A stretch of 64,000 nucleotides of DNA, taken from Pseudomonadota bacterium. GTDB taxonomy: Bacteria; Pseudomonadota; Gammaproteobacteria; Burkholderiales; Rhodocyclaceae. The stretch lies in assembly GCA_018261895.1 (NCBI GenBank), contig JAGTRT010000012.1, positions 1 through 64,000 on the forward strand, written 5' to 3'. The position numbers and the translations under genes were made by a program. The notes below the pieces were generated by a model. That model was not told the DNA's origin, did not search any database, and worked only from the letters and a program-made list of their open reading frames with translations. The first letter of the stretch is position 1. Every line of letters starts with the position of its first letter. Of the stretch, positions 17,178-26,433 are shown piece by piece.

Positions 17178-17839
17178 ACCCGGCAGCGCCACAACGCGTG
17201 GCCCGAGGCAAGGTACTTCTTCTCGAAGGGGGTGATCGGATCATCGGTTTGCCAGGGCTCGGCAACCACCGCCTGGCCGCTGAGCAGGCTCAACGCCAGC
17301 GCCATTTCCTCGATGTAGATGCGCCAGTTGCTGCGGCACTCGACCTCACCACCCAGTTCGCACCACACGGGAAAGACGGCATGTCCCTGCCAGCGCCGGG
17401 CCAGATGGCCGATCTTCGGCCACGGATTCGGGTAGAGGTTGTAATGGCGGGCCAAGCGCACACCGTTGTCGGCCAGCAGGCGCCAGAAATCGACCAGATC
17501 GGCCCGGATCAGGGCCGCGTTGGCCGGCATCGGCAAGGGCTTGCCGCGGCTGATGCGGTCCAGCGACTGATCGACGCCGAGCACGAAATGATCGGGAAAG
17601 GTCTCGGCGATGCGCTGCGTGCTCCAGCCGACGCCGCAACCCGCATCAAGGATGAGCGGCGCCTGCGGACGCCAAGCCGCGTGCGCCGTCATCGCTGCCG
17701 CAAAGGCCTCGCGGTTGTAATCGGCCACCGGCTTGCGGAACGGGTGCGCCATGTGCCGGCGGACCAGCGTCTCCAGATCGGCATGCGGGCCGTCCTGAGC
17801 GCTGGTGATGAAGCGGGAGTTGCCGGGGATGTCCGCCAT
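17159..17839 (-). CDS. TrmB-like tRNA (guanine-N7)-methyltransferase
   Basis: A 226-residue SAM-dependent methyltransferase. SAM motif I is LILDAGCGVGWSTQRIAE; the TrmB signature appears as YPNPWPKIGHLARRW (family FPDPWPKxxHxKRR). It most likely makes m7G46 in tRNA, consistent with its one-base start/stop overlap with dusC. The reading frame runs into the 269-bp element: the last five residues (RAWSP) and the TGA stop are element sequence, so the native C terminus has been replaced. GTG/ATG choice: ATG at 17839 overlaps the dusC stop. Some TrmB-like paralogues in proteobacteria are not the main TrmB, so I give no symbol. Confidence 0.75.
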   Translation of the reverse strand: MADIPGNSRFITSAQDGPHADLETLVRRHMAHPFRKPVADYNREAFAAAMTAHAAWRPQAPLILDAGCGVGWSTQRIAETFPDHFVLGVDQSLDRISRGKPLPMPANAALIRADLVDFWRLLADNGVRLARHYNLYPNPWPKIGHLARRWQGHAVFPVWCELGGEVECRSNWRIYIEEMALALSLLSGQAVVAEPWQTDDPITPFEKKYLASGHALWRCRVRAWSP

Positions 17840-18798
17840 CACGCCGCCAACCGTTCCGGCGTCAGCAGCCCCTGCGCCACGAGTGCCGCATCGATCTCGG
17901 CGGCGCCTTTGATCGGGCGCAAAAGATCGTACAGCGCTCCCGCTTCCGGGTAATTCCGGCGCAGCATGGCCAGCCATTGCTTGACCCGGCCGCCGGCATG
18001 CACCGGCACGACCTTCTTGCGCACACCCAGCCAGTAGTCCGCCACCGCCGGCCTGATGTCGTCCCAGCCGCCGGTCGGCTCGCCGCGCACGCGCCGCGCC
18101 AGCAAGGGATCGGCCACGGCGCCGCGACCGATCATGATGTCGGCGCACCCCGTCGCCGCCTGGCAATTGCGGAAATCCTCGACCGTCCACACCTCGCCGT
18201 TGGCAATGAGCGGAATGTCGATGGCCGCCCGCACCCGGTCGATCCATTCCCAGCGTGCCGGCGGACGATAACCGTCCGCCTTGGTCCGTCCGTGCACGAT
18301 CAACTCGTCGATTCCCGCCGCAGCCAAGGCCTGTGCGTTTTCGACAGCCCTGCTGGTGTCGTCGATGCCGAGTCGCATCTTGGCGGTGAACGGGATGTAG
18401 GCCGGCACCACGGCCCGTACAGCGCTGGTGATCGCATGCAGCAATTCCGGCTCGCCGAGCAGGGCGGCACCGCCGCGATGGCGGTTCACCGTCGGTGCCG
18501 GGCAACCGAAGTTGAGATCGATACCCGCCGGATCGAGCGTCACCAGCCTGGCCGCATTGGCCGCCATCAGGGCGGGATCGGAACCCAGCAACTGCACGCG
18601 CATCGGCGTGCCGGCGGCCGTCCTGCTGCCGTTCAGCAATTCCGGACAGATCCGCTCGTAGGTCTTGGCCGGCAGCACATTGGCCGAAACCCGGACAAAT
18701 TCGCAGATGCCCCAGTCGTAGCCGCCAATGGTCGTCAGCACGCCGCGCAACAAGTCGTCGGCGAGCCCTTCCATGGGGGCGAGAAGAATGCGGGACAT
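17839..18798 (-). CDS. dusC: tRNA-dihydrouridine(16) synthase
   Basis: A 319-residue FMN- and NADPH-dependent enzyme that reduces U16 of tRNA. Seen: LLAPMEGLAD start, EFVRVS, VQLLGSDP, DLNFGCPAPTVNRHRGGAAL with the catalytic Cys, KMRLGIDD, VHGRTKADGYRPPARW (the lysine-containing DusC/Dus motif) and IPLIANGEVW, MIGRGA. RICPEL and RVKQWLAMLRRNYPEA are DusC-type rather than DusA/B. Length matches DusC. Transcribed with the trmB-like gene; divergent from the PIN gene with a 48-base shared promoter gap. Confidence 0.9.
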   Translation of the reverse strand: MSRILLAPMEGLADDLLRGVLTTIGGYDWGICEFVRVSANVLPAKTYERICPELLNGSRTAAGTPMRVQLLGSDPALMAANAARLVTLDPAGIDLNFGCPAPTVNRHRGGAALLGEPELLHAITSAVRAVVPAYIPFTAKMRLGIDDTSRAVENAQALAAAGIDELIVHGRTKADGYRPPARWEWIDRVRAAIDIPLIANGEVWTVEDFRNCQAATGCADIMIGRGAVADPLLARRVRGEPTGGWDDIRPAVADYWLGVRKKVVPVHAGGRVKQWLAMLRRNYPEAGALYDLLRPIKGAAEIDAALVAQGLLTPERLAA

Positions 18799-18846
18799 CG
18801 GGCTGATTCCGGAGCGAAGGGAAAGGGCGGCATTATAATCTTCAAC

Positions 18847-19266
18847 ATGTTGCGCTTAGTCCTCGATACCAATGTCGTCCTCGATCTCTTCCACTGGGGC
18901 AACACCGATGCCGTGCCGATCATGGCGGCGCTCGAAGCCGGACGTATCCAGTGCATCGTCGACGCCCGCACCCTCGACGAGTTGCAGCGGGTGCTGACCT
19001 ACCCGCAACTCAAGTTGACGCCCGAGATGATCGCCGAGCGCTACGCCCGCTATACCGGCCTGGTCGAAGTCTTTCCCGAAGGCGAAGCCCCGAAACTACC
19101 CCGCTGCAAGGACCGCGACGACCAGAAATTCCTCGAACTGGCCGCCCGCTGCGGCGCCGATTTGCTGGTCAGCAAGGACAAGGCCCTGCTCAAGCTGCGC
19201 GGCAGAACGACGCTGGGCTTCCAGATTCTCAAACCCGCGGCCGCGTCGCTAATACTGGGCAACTGA
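18847..19266 (+). CDS. PIN-domain protein (putative toxin-type ribonuclease)
   Basis: A 139-residue PIN domain of the TIGR00305-like class. N-terminal LVLDTNVVLDLFHWG has the first acidic pair; ARTLDELQRVL carries the second; CKDRDDQKFLELAARCGADLLVSKD carries the third, seen here as KDRDDQKFLELA and ADLLVSKDKALL. Such proteins are predicted Mg-dependent RNases, many of them toxins. No antitoxin gene lies upstream or downstream, so it is either a stand-alone member or an orphan. TATAAT at 18834-18839 sits seven bases before the ATG and no Shine-Dalgarno is visible, which could mean a leaderless transcript. Confidence 0.8.
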   Translation: MLRLVLDTNVVLDLFHWGNTDAVPIMAALEAGRIQCIVDARTLDELQRVLTYPQLKLTPEMIAERYARYTGLVEVFPEGEAPKLPRCKDRDDQKFLELAARCGADLLVSKDKALLKLRGRTTLGFQILKPAAASLILGN

Positions 19267-19393
19267 CGAAGCAGAAGCTCGTATTTATTTCGCCTTTTGT
19301 TGGTATTATTACTAATGATGTATTTGCAATCTAACAAGAAAAAATAATCGCCCTCCGGATCGCGAGAGCAGCCGAGGGGCAAGGAGAGACACC

Positions 19394-20329
19394 ATGGCGA
19401 ATATCGTCTGGATGCAAGCAGGCGCCTGCAGCGGCGACAGCATGGCCTTGCTCTGCGCGGACCGCCCCAGCCTGGAAGGCTTGCTGCAGCACCATGGCCT
19501 GAATCTCCTCTGGCACCCGTCACTGACCGCTGACCGGCGTTTCGGGCAGGTGCTCGACGCCGTGACCAGCGGCCGCGAGGCGCTCGACATCCTGTGCATC
19601 GAAGGCAGCCTGCTCACCGGCCCCGATGGCAGCGGCCAGTACGACACCTGGAAAGGCCGCGCCAAGATCGACATCATTCGCGAGCTGGCAGCGCTCGCCA
19701 CGCACGTGGTGGCAATGGGGACCTGCTCCGCCTTTGGCGGCGTGCATGCCGCCGGCCCCAACCCGACCGACTGCACCGGACTGCAATTCCTCAAGGACAA
19801 GCCTGGCGGCCTGCTCGGTGCCGACTGGCGGGCACGCAGCGGCCAGCCGGTCATCAATGTCGCCGGCTGCCCGGCCCACCCGAACACCATGACCAAGGTA
19901 CTGGCCATGCTCGGCGAAGGCGAAACGATAGCGCTCGATGCCCTCAACCGGCCTGCCGCCTTCTTCAGCAGCCTCGTGCACCAGGGCTGCACGCGCAACG
20001 AGTATCACGAGTACGACATCGAGGACGACGTGCTGGGCGGACGTGGCTGCATGTTCTTCAGCCTCGGCTGTCGCGGCCCGCAGACCGAAGCGCCGTGCAA
20101 CACGGAACTGTGGAATGGCCGCAACAGCAAGACGCGCGCTGGCGTGCCCTGCTTCGGCTGCACCTCGCCCGACTTCCCGGCCAACCGGGATCTCTTCGTG
20201 ACACCGAAGATCGGTGTCGTGCCGAAGATACTGCCGCTCGGCGTGGCCCGGGCGAAATACATGGCGTACAAGAACCTCGCCCGGGCCGCCGCCCCCGAGC
20301 GTGTCGTCAATCGCGAGATGGAGCCATGA
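19394..20329 (+). CDS. [NiFe] hydrogenase small subunit, cytosolic sensor-like
   Basis: A 311-residue Fe-S subunit with no Tat signal, so cytosolic, as in sensory (HupU/HoxB) and other group 2 enzymes. N-terminal VWMQAGACSGDSMALL has Cys12 but Asp15 where most small subunits have the second Cys of CxxC; the other two proximal ligands appear as MGTCSAFGG (C111) and VAGCPAHPNT (C159). Medial and distal cluster cysteines lie in LVHQGCTRNEY, GRGCMFFSLGCRGP, APCN and GVPCFGCTSPDFP. A 3Cys-1Asp proximal cluster is known from the actinobacterial-type group 1h enzyme. AAGGAGAGACACC precedes the ATG. The stop overlaps the large-subunit start (ATGA). Confidence 0.92.
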   Translation: MANIVWMQAGACSGDSMALLCADRPSLEGLLQHHGLNLLWHPSLTADRRFGQVLDAVTSGREALDILCIEGSLLTGPDGSGQYDTWKGRAKIDIIRELAALATHVVAMGTCSAFGGVHAAGPNPTDCTGLQFLKDKPGGLLGADWRARSGQPVINVAGCPAHPNTMTKVLAMLGEGETIALDALNRPAAFFSSLVHQGCTRNEYHEYDIEDDVLGGRGCMFFSLGCRGPQTEAPCNTELWNGRNSKTRAGVPCFGCTSPDFPANRDLFVTPKIGVVPKILPLGVARAKYMAYKNLARAAAPERVVNREMEP

Positions 20330-21843
20330 GCCGCATCACCGTCGACATCGATCTCAACCGCGTCGAGGGCGACCTCGAATTCCAGCTTGACCTCGAAGAT
20401 GGCGTGGTTGTCGATGCGCGCTGCATCGGCACGCTGTATCGCGGTTTCGAGCAGATCCTGATCGGTCGCGCGCCGCGCGACGCGCTGGTCATCACGCCGC
20501 GCGTCTGCGGCATCTGCGGCACCGCCCAGCTCTACGCTGCGACGCTGGCGCTGGAGCAGATCGCCGGCATCACGCCCCCGCCCCATGCCGTGCTGGTCAG
20601 GAACCTTTGCCTGATGGCCGAAACGCTGCAAAGCGACCTGCGCCAGACTTTCCTGTTCTTCACGCCCGACTTCTGTAACCCGCGCTACGCCGCCCACCCG
20701 CTGGCGGGGGAACTGGCCGATGCCTTCGCGCCGCTCAAGGGCAGCGTCGTCCGCGGCTGCCTGCAAAGCACGCGCGAACTGGTCGGCATCGTCGCCATCT
20801 TCGGCGGCCAGTGGCCGCACTCGACCTACATGCTGCCCGGCGGCATCACCCAGCCGGCCAATGCGCGTCGACTGCTCGATGCCGGCGACATTCTCGCCAA
20901 CGTCCGGAGCTGGTTCGAGCAGGCCGTCATCGGCGGCGATCTCGACGAATGGATGGCACTCGACAGCGGCGACGCCCTGTTCCGCTGGATGGCCGCCACC
21001 CCGGCGCGCCAGCGCAGCGCCCTCGGCCTGTTCAACCGCTTTGCCCGCGACATCGGCCTGCACCAGGTCGGCGCCGGCACCGGCCACCTGCTCAGCTACG
21101 GCGTCAATCATCGCCCCGACGGCGCCGGCAGCGAACTGCCGGCCGGTTTTTTCAATGCCGACACCCAGCAGGTCGAAGCGCTCGACCACCTGCAGATCAA
21201 CGAACACGTCCGCCACAGCTGGTTCCTCGATTACCCCGGCGGACGCCACCCTTGGGCTGGCGAAACCATCCCCGACCACCAGCCGGGCAGCGACCGCTAC
21301 ACCTGGGCCAAGGCCCCGCGCTACGGCGACAAGGTGGTGCAGACCGGCCCGCTGGCCGAACTGCGCATGGCCGGCGAGCCACTGATCACCGACCTGCTGG
21401 CCAGCGAAGGCGACAACACCTGGCTGCGTCAGTTTGCCCGCCTGCGCCGCGCCGGCTGGCTGTTGAATGCAGCGGTCAACGCCAAAAAACAGCTAAAAAC
21501 GAAATGCGACGAACCGCACTTCATCGACCCGAAAATCGACGTCTGGCCGGATGGCGAAAGCTACGGCCTGATCGAGGCGGCACGGGGGGCGCTCGGCCAC
21601 TGGCTGCGCATCAAGGACGGCGTCATCGAGAAATACCAGATCGTCACGCCGACTGCCTGGAACGCCTCGCCGCGCGACAGCATCGGGCGGCACGGCCACT
21701 GGGAACAAAGCATCATCGGCCTGCGCGTGGACGATCCGGAAAACCCGGTGGAGATCGGCCACATCGTGCGCTCCCACGATCCCTGCCTGGTGTGCACGGT
21801 CCATTTCATCGGCAGCCACAGGAAAACGCATTTCAATGTCTGA
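20326..21843 (+). CDS. [NiFe] hydrogenase large subunit, cytosolic sensor-like
   Basis: A 505-residue catalytic subunit holding the NiFe(CN)2CO site. N-terminal [18 protein letters not shown]1 motif [10 protein letters not shown] with C61 and C64; L2 motif DPCLVCTVH with C487 and C490. After H493 there is a 12-residue tail ([12 protein letters not shown]). The short CxxCTVH ending and lack of export partner place it with group 2 enzymes; sensory members such as HoxC are reported as unprocessed, so the tail deserves attention together with the protease domain in the next gene. The stop overlaps that next gene by eight bases. No electron-acceptor subunit and no hyp genes are in the window. Confidence 0.92.
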   Translation: MSRITVDIDLNRVEGDLEFQLDLEDGVVVDARCIGTLYRGFEQILIGRAPRDALVITPRVCGICGTAQLYAATLALEQIAGITPPPHAVLVRNLCLMAETLQSDLRQTFLFFTPDFCNPRYAAHPLAGELADAFAPLKGSVVRGCLQSTRELVGIVAIFGGQWPHSTYMLPGGITQPANARRLLDAGDILANVRSWFEQAVIGGDLDEWMALDSGDALFRWMAATPARQRSALGLFNRFARDIGLHQVGAGTGHLLSYGVNHRPDGAGSELPAGFFNADTQQVEALDHLQINEHVRHSWFLDYPGGRHPWAGETIPDHQPGSDRYTWAKAPRYGDKVVQTGPLAELRMAGEPLITDLLASEGDNTWLRQFARLRRAGWLLNAAVNAKKQLKTKCDEPHFIDPKIDVWPDGESYGLIEAARGALGHWLRIKDGVIEKYQIVTPTAWNASPRDSIGRHGHWEQSIIGLRVDDPENPVEIGHIVRSHDPCLVCTVHFIGSHRKTHFNV

Positions 21844-24800
21844 CCGGATGCGCATCCTCTGTTTCGGCAACCCGTTGCACGGCGACGACGGTTTCGGGCC
21901 GACCGTCGCCCTGGCGCTGAAGCGGGCCAACCTGCCGGCAGAGATCAAGGTCATCGAGTGCGGCACGCGCGGGCTCGACGCGCTGCATTTCTTCGCCGAC
22001 TGCCCGCATGTCGTCGTGGTCGATGCCATGGCCGGCAACCAGCCCGGCAAGCTGCACCTGCTCAAGCCCGAGAGCGTGCCGGTGGAAACCGGCGGCAGCG
22101 GCGGTCATGGCGCCGGCGTCGGCTACCTGCTCGCCGCCGTTCGCGAAACCATGGCGGTCAAGCCGATGATCGAGGTCATTGCCGTCGAGATCGGCCCGGT
22201 CAAGACCTTCTCGCCCGGCCTGTCGATCGAGGTGGCGGCGGCCGTGGCCGAAGCCACTGAAGTGATCCGGCGCTGCCAATCCCCCTCGACCTTCGGCCAC
22301 GACTGCGAACTGTCGGCGGAACTCGACGGCTTGCGCCAGGCCAACCTGGCGCTGGAAAGCGAACTCATCAAGAGCACCGGCGCGCTTGAGTTGCTGATCG
22401 CCGAGCAGGAAGCGCAGCAGGACGAACTGCGCCTGCGTTCGCAGGAACTTGCGCAGTTGCATGGCGCCCTGGAACGGGCCATCGGCACGATGGCCGAAAT
22501 CTTTGTCATGCTCGGGCCGGATGGCCGCATCGTCCGCGTTAACCGCCTGATCGCCCGCGAGCTGGGTTACAGCCCGGAAGACATCGTCGGTGGCTATTTC
22601 GAGGATTGCCTGCCCGACGCCGGTCGCGACCAGTTGCGCCGGCTGTTGCCGCCCAACCGCGACACGCCGCTGCTGCTCAACGCCATCCGCGCCGCCGGCC
22701 GCCACTTCGAGGCCGAGCTGAATTTCCGCTACGCCGGGTCGGCCAGCGACGACAAGACCACGGTGCCCTATCTGGTTCGCGCCAGCCTGATCCACAGCCA
22801 GGCCGGCAAGCTGGAAGGCGCCGTCGTCGTGTCGACCAATATCGCCACCCTCAAGGCGCGCGAGAAGGCCCTGCGCGAGAATGAACGCAAGTTGCACGAA
22901 ACTGCCGAGGAATTGCGCGATCACCGCGACAACCTGGCAGCCATGGTCAACGAACAGACGCACGACCTGCGCCAGGCCAAGGAACAGGCCGAGGAAGCGA
23001 GCCGGGCCAAGAGCAATTTCCTGTCGAACATGTCGCACGAGGTGCGCACGCCGCTGACCGCCATCCTCGGCCTTTCCGACCTCTGCCTGCGCACCTCGCT
23101 CGACGACCAGCAGGCGCAATACCTGACCAAGATCCGCCTGGCCGCCAATCACCTGCTCGGCATCATCAACGACATCCTCGATTTTTCGCGCATTGAGGCC
23201 GGCAAGCTCGACATCGAGCAGGTCGCCTTCGACCTGCCCTCGCTGCTCGACGAAATCACTGACCTGCTCATCGAGCGCATCGAGGAAAAGGGCTTGGAAC
23301 TGTGCGTCGATCTTGCGCCCGACGTGGCGGGCAGTTTTGTCGGCGACCCGCTGCGCCTCAAGCAGGTCATCATCAACCTGCTCGGCAATGCCATCAAATT
23401 CTCCGAAAAAGGCACCCTGCGCCTGTGTTGCGAACCGAGCAGCGATGGCGCGAAAGGCCTGCACTTCTCGGTCAGCGACGAAGGCATCGGCATCTCGCCG
23501 GAGGAGCAAGGCATGCTGTTCTCGGCCTTCAGCCAGGCCGACACCTCGACCACCCGGCGCTACGGCGGCTCGGGCCTTGGCCTCGCCATTTCCAAACGTC
23601 TGGTCGAACTGATGGGCGGACATATCTGGCTGGAGAGCGAACCCGGACACGGCAGCACCTTCCATTTCGATGCCGAATTGCAGGCCGCGCCGAATACCCA
23701 GCCATCGGCAACCGAACTCGCCACGCACCTGGCCGCCCACGCCGGCAGAAGCATCCTGATCGTCGACGACAATCCGCGCCTGGCGGAAAGCATGGCCCGC
23801 CATGCCCGCCAGCTCGGGCTGCAGGCGGTGATCAGCCCGAGCGGCGAAGCGGCGCTGAACATGCTGACCGACCCGGCGGCCGACTACCTCGTAGCCCTCA
23901 TCGACTGGCAGATGGCGCCAGGCATGAGCGGCACGGAAACTATCGCCGCCGTGCGGAAGCAGCTCGGCGAGCGGGCGCCGGCCTGCATCCTGCTCGCGCC
24001 GCACAACGCCTGCGCCCTGCCGGCACCGGGCGTTTCGCCAATCGGCGCGACGCTGCTCAAGCCGGCCAGCCTGCGCCGTCTCTATTCGGCGCTCGCCGTC
24101 CCGCTCCACCTGCCGTCCATCCCGACCCTGCCGACGACCACGCCGCTGCCCGACTATGCGTCGGTCGCCCACCTGCACGACGCGGACATTCTGGTCGTCG
24201 ACGATGTCGAGCTGAACCGCGACCTGATGAAGGAACTGCTCGCCACGGCCGGCTTCAAGATCCGCCTGGCCAGCGATGGCAAACAGGCGATTGCGAGCAT
24301 TCACCGCAAGCGTCCGGACCTCGTCCTCATGGATTGCCAGATGCCGATCATGGATGGCTTTGCAGCCACCCGCCAGCTGCGAGCCGAGGCGGAATACGCC
24401 GGGCTGCCGATCATCGCCCTGACGGCCGGCGCGCTGGAGCACGATCGCCAGCAATGCATCGCCGCCGGCATGAACGCCCACATCACCAAACCGGTCGATC
24501 TCGACAAGCTGCTGCGCCTGATTGCCGAGCTGCTCGGGCGCGACGCCGTGCCGGAACGAAGCGTCGAAGTGGCCGCACCCCTGCCGCCGGAAACGCCGCC
24601 CGCAACGCTACCCGACCTGCCGGGCGTCGACATCCAGCGCGGCCTGCGCCTGATGCGCAACAAGGTCGAGTTCTACCGGGTCATGCTCATCCGCTTCCGC
24701 AACAGCTACGGCGCCAACTTCGCCACCGACCTGTGCACGGCCCTCACGCAGCACCGCATGAGCGATGCGCTGCGCCTGGCACACACGCTGAAAGGCATGG

Positions 24801-24955
24801 CGCGCAACCTGGGCATCGAGGAACTGGGCAACCTGGCGGCAGCGCTCGAAGAGGAACTCAAGGACGAGCAAGCTCAGCAAACGCCGCCCAGCCTGGAAAG
24901 CCTGCTGGCCGAGATGGTGAGGATTGCCGACAGCCTGCAGGCGCTCGGCGACTAA
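21836..24955 (+). CDS. Hydrogenase-maturation-protease domain fused to hybrid histidine kinase
   Basis: A 1039-residue soluble fusion. Residues 1-150 are a HybD/HupD-type [NiFe] hydrogenase maturation protease domain: [25 protein letters not shown] and [11 protein letters not shown] align with HybD so that D18, D63 and H91 fall on the Ni ligands E16, D62 and H93. Then a coiled coil (about 160-220), a PAS domain (about 220-330), a second coiled coil, HisKA ([15 protein letters not shown]401), HATPase ([10 protein letters not shown]), REC (D690), REC ([13 protein letters not shown]833) and a C-terminal Hpt ([13 protein letters not shown]983). There is no output domain, so signal must pass to another regulator. 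It overlaps the large-subunit gene by eight bases, so all three proteins are made together; most simply it is the kinase reading H2 occupancy of the hydrogenase. Confidence 0.92.
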   Translation: MSDRMRILCFGNPLHGDDGFGPTVALALKRANLPAEIKVIECGTRGLDALHFFADCPHVVVVDAMAGNQPGKLHLLKPESVPVETGGSGGHGAGVGYLLAAVRETMAVKPMIEVIAVEIGPVKTFSPGLSIEVAAAVAEATEVIRRCQSPSTFGHDCELSAELDGLRQANLALESELIKSTGALELLIAEQEAQQDELRLRSQELAQLHGALERAIGTMAEIFVMLGPDGRIVRVNRLIARELGYSPEDIVGGYFEDCLPDAGRDQLRRLLPPNRDTPLLLNAIRAAGRHFEAELNFRYAGSASDDKTTVPYLVRASLIHSQAGKLEGAVVVSTNIATLKAREKALRENERKLHETAEELRDHRDNLAAMVNEQTHDLRQAKEQAEEASRAKSNFLSNMSHEVRTPLTAILGLSDLCLRTSLDDQQAQYLTKIRLAANHLLGIINDILDFSRIEAGKLDIEQVAFDLPSLLDEITDLLIERIEEKGLELCVDLAPDVAGSFVGDPLRLKQVIINLLGNAIKFSEKGTLRLCCEPSSDGAKGLHFSVSDEGIGISPEEQGMLFSAFSQADTSTTRRYGGSGLGLAISKRLVELMGGHIWLESEPGHGSTFHFDAELQAAPNTQPSATELATHLAAHAGRSILIVDDNPRLAESMARHARQLGLQAVISPSGEAALNMLTDPAADYLVALIDWQMAPGMSGTETIAAVRKQLGERAPACILLAPHNACALPAPGVSPIGATLLKPASLRRLYSALAVPLHLPSIPTLPTTTPLPDYASVAHLHDADILVVDDVELNRDLMKELLATAGFKIRLASDGKQAIASIHRKRPDLVLMDCQMPIMDGFAATRQLRAEAEYAGLPIIALTAGALEHDRQQCIAAGMNAHITKPVDLDKLLRLIAELLGRDAVPERSVEVAAPLPPETPPATLPDLPGVDIQRGLRLMRNKVEFYRVMLIRFRNSYGANFATDLCTALTQHRMSDALRLAHTLKGMARNLGIEELGNLAAALEEELKDEQAQQTPPSLESLLAEMVRIADSLQALGD

Positions 24956-25021
24956 TTCAGGCGGTCCGCACCGCACCGCAACCGGGCTTACGGCCCGCGT
25001 AGCCCATTCCGGGAGGCTTGC

Positions 25022-25055
25022 ACGGTCAACCGGAAAAAAGGGCCAAAATCGAAAT
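25022..25055 (-). repeat. 33-bp dispersed repeat, copy 4
   Basis: On the minus strand ATTTCGATTTTGGCCC, a T-run, CCGGTTGACCGT. It lies between the convergent kinase and rhodanese genes and directly follows the rhodanese terminator, extending its T-rich 3' side. Confidence 0.88.
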
Positions 25056-25056
25056 C

Positions 25057-25087
25057 CTGAAAATATCGGCCCGACCACGCCGGGCCG
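25057..25087 (-). terminator. Rho-independent terminator of the rhodanese gene
   Basis: Minus strand: CGGCCCG, loop GCGTGGT, CGGGCCG, then ATATTTTC. A seven-pair GC stem followed by a T-rich stretch, 17 bases after the rhodanese stop codon and running into repeat copy 4. Confidence 0.6.
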
Positions 25088-25103
25088 GGCCGAGTATCGA
25101 CGA

Positions 25104-26240
25104 TCAGTTTTCAGTGATGGCGTAACCGCCGTCGGCTGTCCATTTCACGTTGGCGTCGAGGAAATAGGCCTTGATCTTCGGATTGACCTTCCTTGCCTTG
25201 TCGAGCGCATCGCCGCTGCGACCGCCGGCCGAGCAGAAGAAGATGATCGGCTTGTCGGCCGTCAGGTCGACGGCCCGCGTCTCAACCGTCGCCACGGGCA
25301 TGTTGATCGCCCCCTTGAACGTTCCCTTGGCAAACTCCGCCGGATCGCGCACATCGATCAGGACGACCGAGTCCGGCGCTTCCTTGAGGATTTTCTCGAA
25401 CGACGGAATGGCAATCGCATCCTTGTCGGCCGTCGTCTGGATCACCACCTTGGGCGCCACAGCGCCGGTCGTCGGGCCGGCCCCGTAGAGCTTGACCCAG
25501 CCCGGATACCCCTCGGGCACCACCTTGACCTGCGTGTAGCCGAGCTTGACCGCCTTGACCGCCGAGTCGGAGCTCAGCTTGCAGCTCAGCCCTTCACAGT
25601 AGAAATAGAGCGGGCTGGCCTTGTCAGCCGGCAGACGGTCGAGCATCTTGTCGAAATCGCTGTCCGGAATGTTGATGGCGCCCGGAATGTGCCCCTTGTC
25701 GTACTTGCGCTCCTTGGGGCGCGAGTCGACCAGCGTCAGCGGCCCGCCTTCGTCGAGTTTCTTCTTGAGGAAAGGCAGCGACACCGCGCCCATGTTGCCC
25801 TTCTTGAGCCAGTCCGGATAACCGGCGGCATAGACCTTGATGTTGGTGTAGCCCAGCTTTTCCGCCCGGAAAGCCGAGTTGTGGCTGAGCATGCACTCGA
25901 CGCCATCGCAATAGAAGATCAGCAGCGTGCTTTTATCCTTGGGCAACTGATCGACCAGCTTGTCGAAATCGCCATCGGGTAGGTTCATGGCAGTCGGGAT
26001 ATGGCCCGGATCGAACTTGCGGGCCGCCGGCCGTGAATCGATGATCTGGACGCCATCCGGCTTGGGCAGCACGGCGTATTTGGCGACGAATTCGGCGTCG
26101 ACGAGCTGGCTGTACCAACCGGCCTTGCTGGCCTCGACCGTCGCATCGGCCGCCATCGAATTGCCAACGACCACCTCACAGGGCGCGAAAACCAGCGCCG
26201 TGAGCATTCCAGCACAAAGCAGACTGTGACGAAGTTTCAT
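25104..26240 (-). CDS. Periplasmic triple-rhodanese protein
   Basis: A 378-residue exported protein with three rhodanese (sulfurtransferase-fold) domains in tandem. Signal peptide MKLRHSLLCAGMLTALVF ending near NSMAAD. Domain 1 has IIDSRPAARKFDPGHIPTA and the loop FYCDGVECML; domain 2 has LVDSRPKERKYDKGHIPGA and FYCEGLSCKL; domain 3 has VLIDVRDPAEFAKGTFKGA and FFCSAGGRSG. All three keep a Cys at the active-site position. Likely periplasmic sulfur transfer, fitting with the flavocytochrome c genes at 35444-37088 (inference). GAGGG lies six bases before ATG 26240. A possible FNR/DNR site lies about 150 bases upstream. Confidence 0.85.
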   Translation of the reverse strand: MKLRHSLLCAGMLTALVFAPCEVVVGNSMAADATVEASKAGWYSQLVDAEFVAKYAVLPKPDGVQIIDSRPAARKFDPGHIPTAMNLPDGDFDKLVDQLPKDKSTLLIFYCDGVECMLSHNSAFRAEKLGYTNIKVYAAGYPDWLKKGNMGAVSLPFLKKKLDEGGPLTLVDSRPKERKYDKGHIPGAINIPDSDFDKMLDRLPADKASPLYFYCEGLSCKLSSDSAVKAVKLGYTQVKVVPEGYPGWVKLYGAGPTTGAVAPKVVIQTTADKDAIAIPSFEKILKEAPDSVVLIDVRDPAEFAKGTFKGAINMPVATVETRAVDLTADKPIIFFCSAGGRSGDALDKARKVNPKIKAYFLDANVKWTADGGYAITEN

Positions 26241-26387
26241 GTTATTCCCTCTTCCTGAATCGAAAAACGGAACAGCCGTTATTACCGAGCCCAACGGCCC
26301 GTTCCGGAGTACGGATTCATGCCCCGCAGACATGAAAAACCACGCCTAAATATTAGACCTCGAAAATATTAGAGACACGTGATTGAC

Positions 26388-26401
26388 CTGACCCAGATCA
26401 A
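26388..26401 (-). promoter_or_regulatory. Possible FNR/DNR-type operator
   Basis: Minus strand TTGATCTGGGTCAG matches nine of ten defined positions of the Nnr/DNR-type box TTGAT-N4-GTCAA and eight of ten of neither half of classical FNR (TTGAT-N4-ATCAA, seven of ten). It lies about 150 bases upstream of the rhodanese start and 33 bases beyond the yaaA stop. Distance to the gene is large for a direct activator site, and no -10 was fixed. Confidence 0.35.
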
Positions 26402-26433
26402 GGGTCGTGCAAATAAATCAGGTCATCAGCGCC

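Noticed and set aside
17977-18846. Long plus-strand frame upstream of the PIN gene
   Set aside because: It is the shadow of dusC on the opposite strand; only the part from 18847 has a recognisable domain.
19267-19393. A sigma54 (-24/-12) promoter before the hydrogenase unit
   Set aside because: Searched for GG-N10-GC by eye; none with acceptable flanks was found.
21833-24481. 882-codon minus-strand frame opposite the protease-kinase gene
   Set aside because: Again an antisense frame typical of GC-rich genes; the plus-strand kinase motifs are complete.
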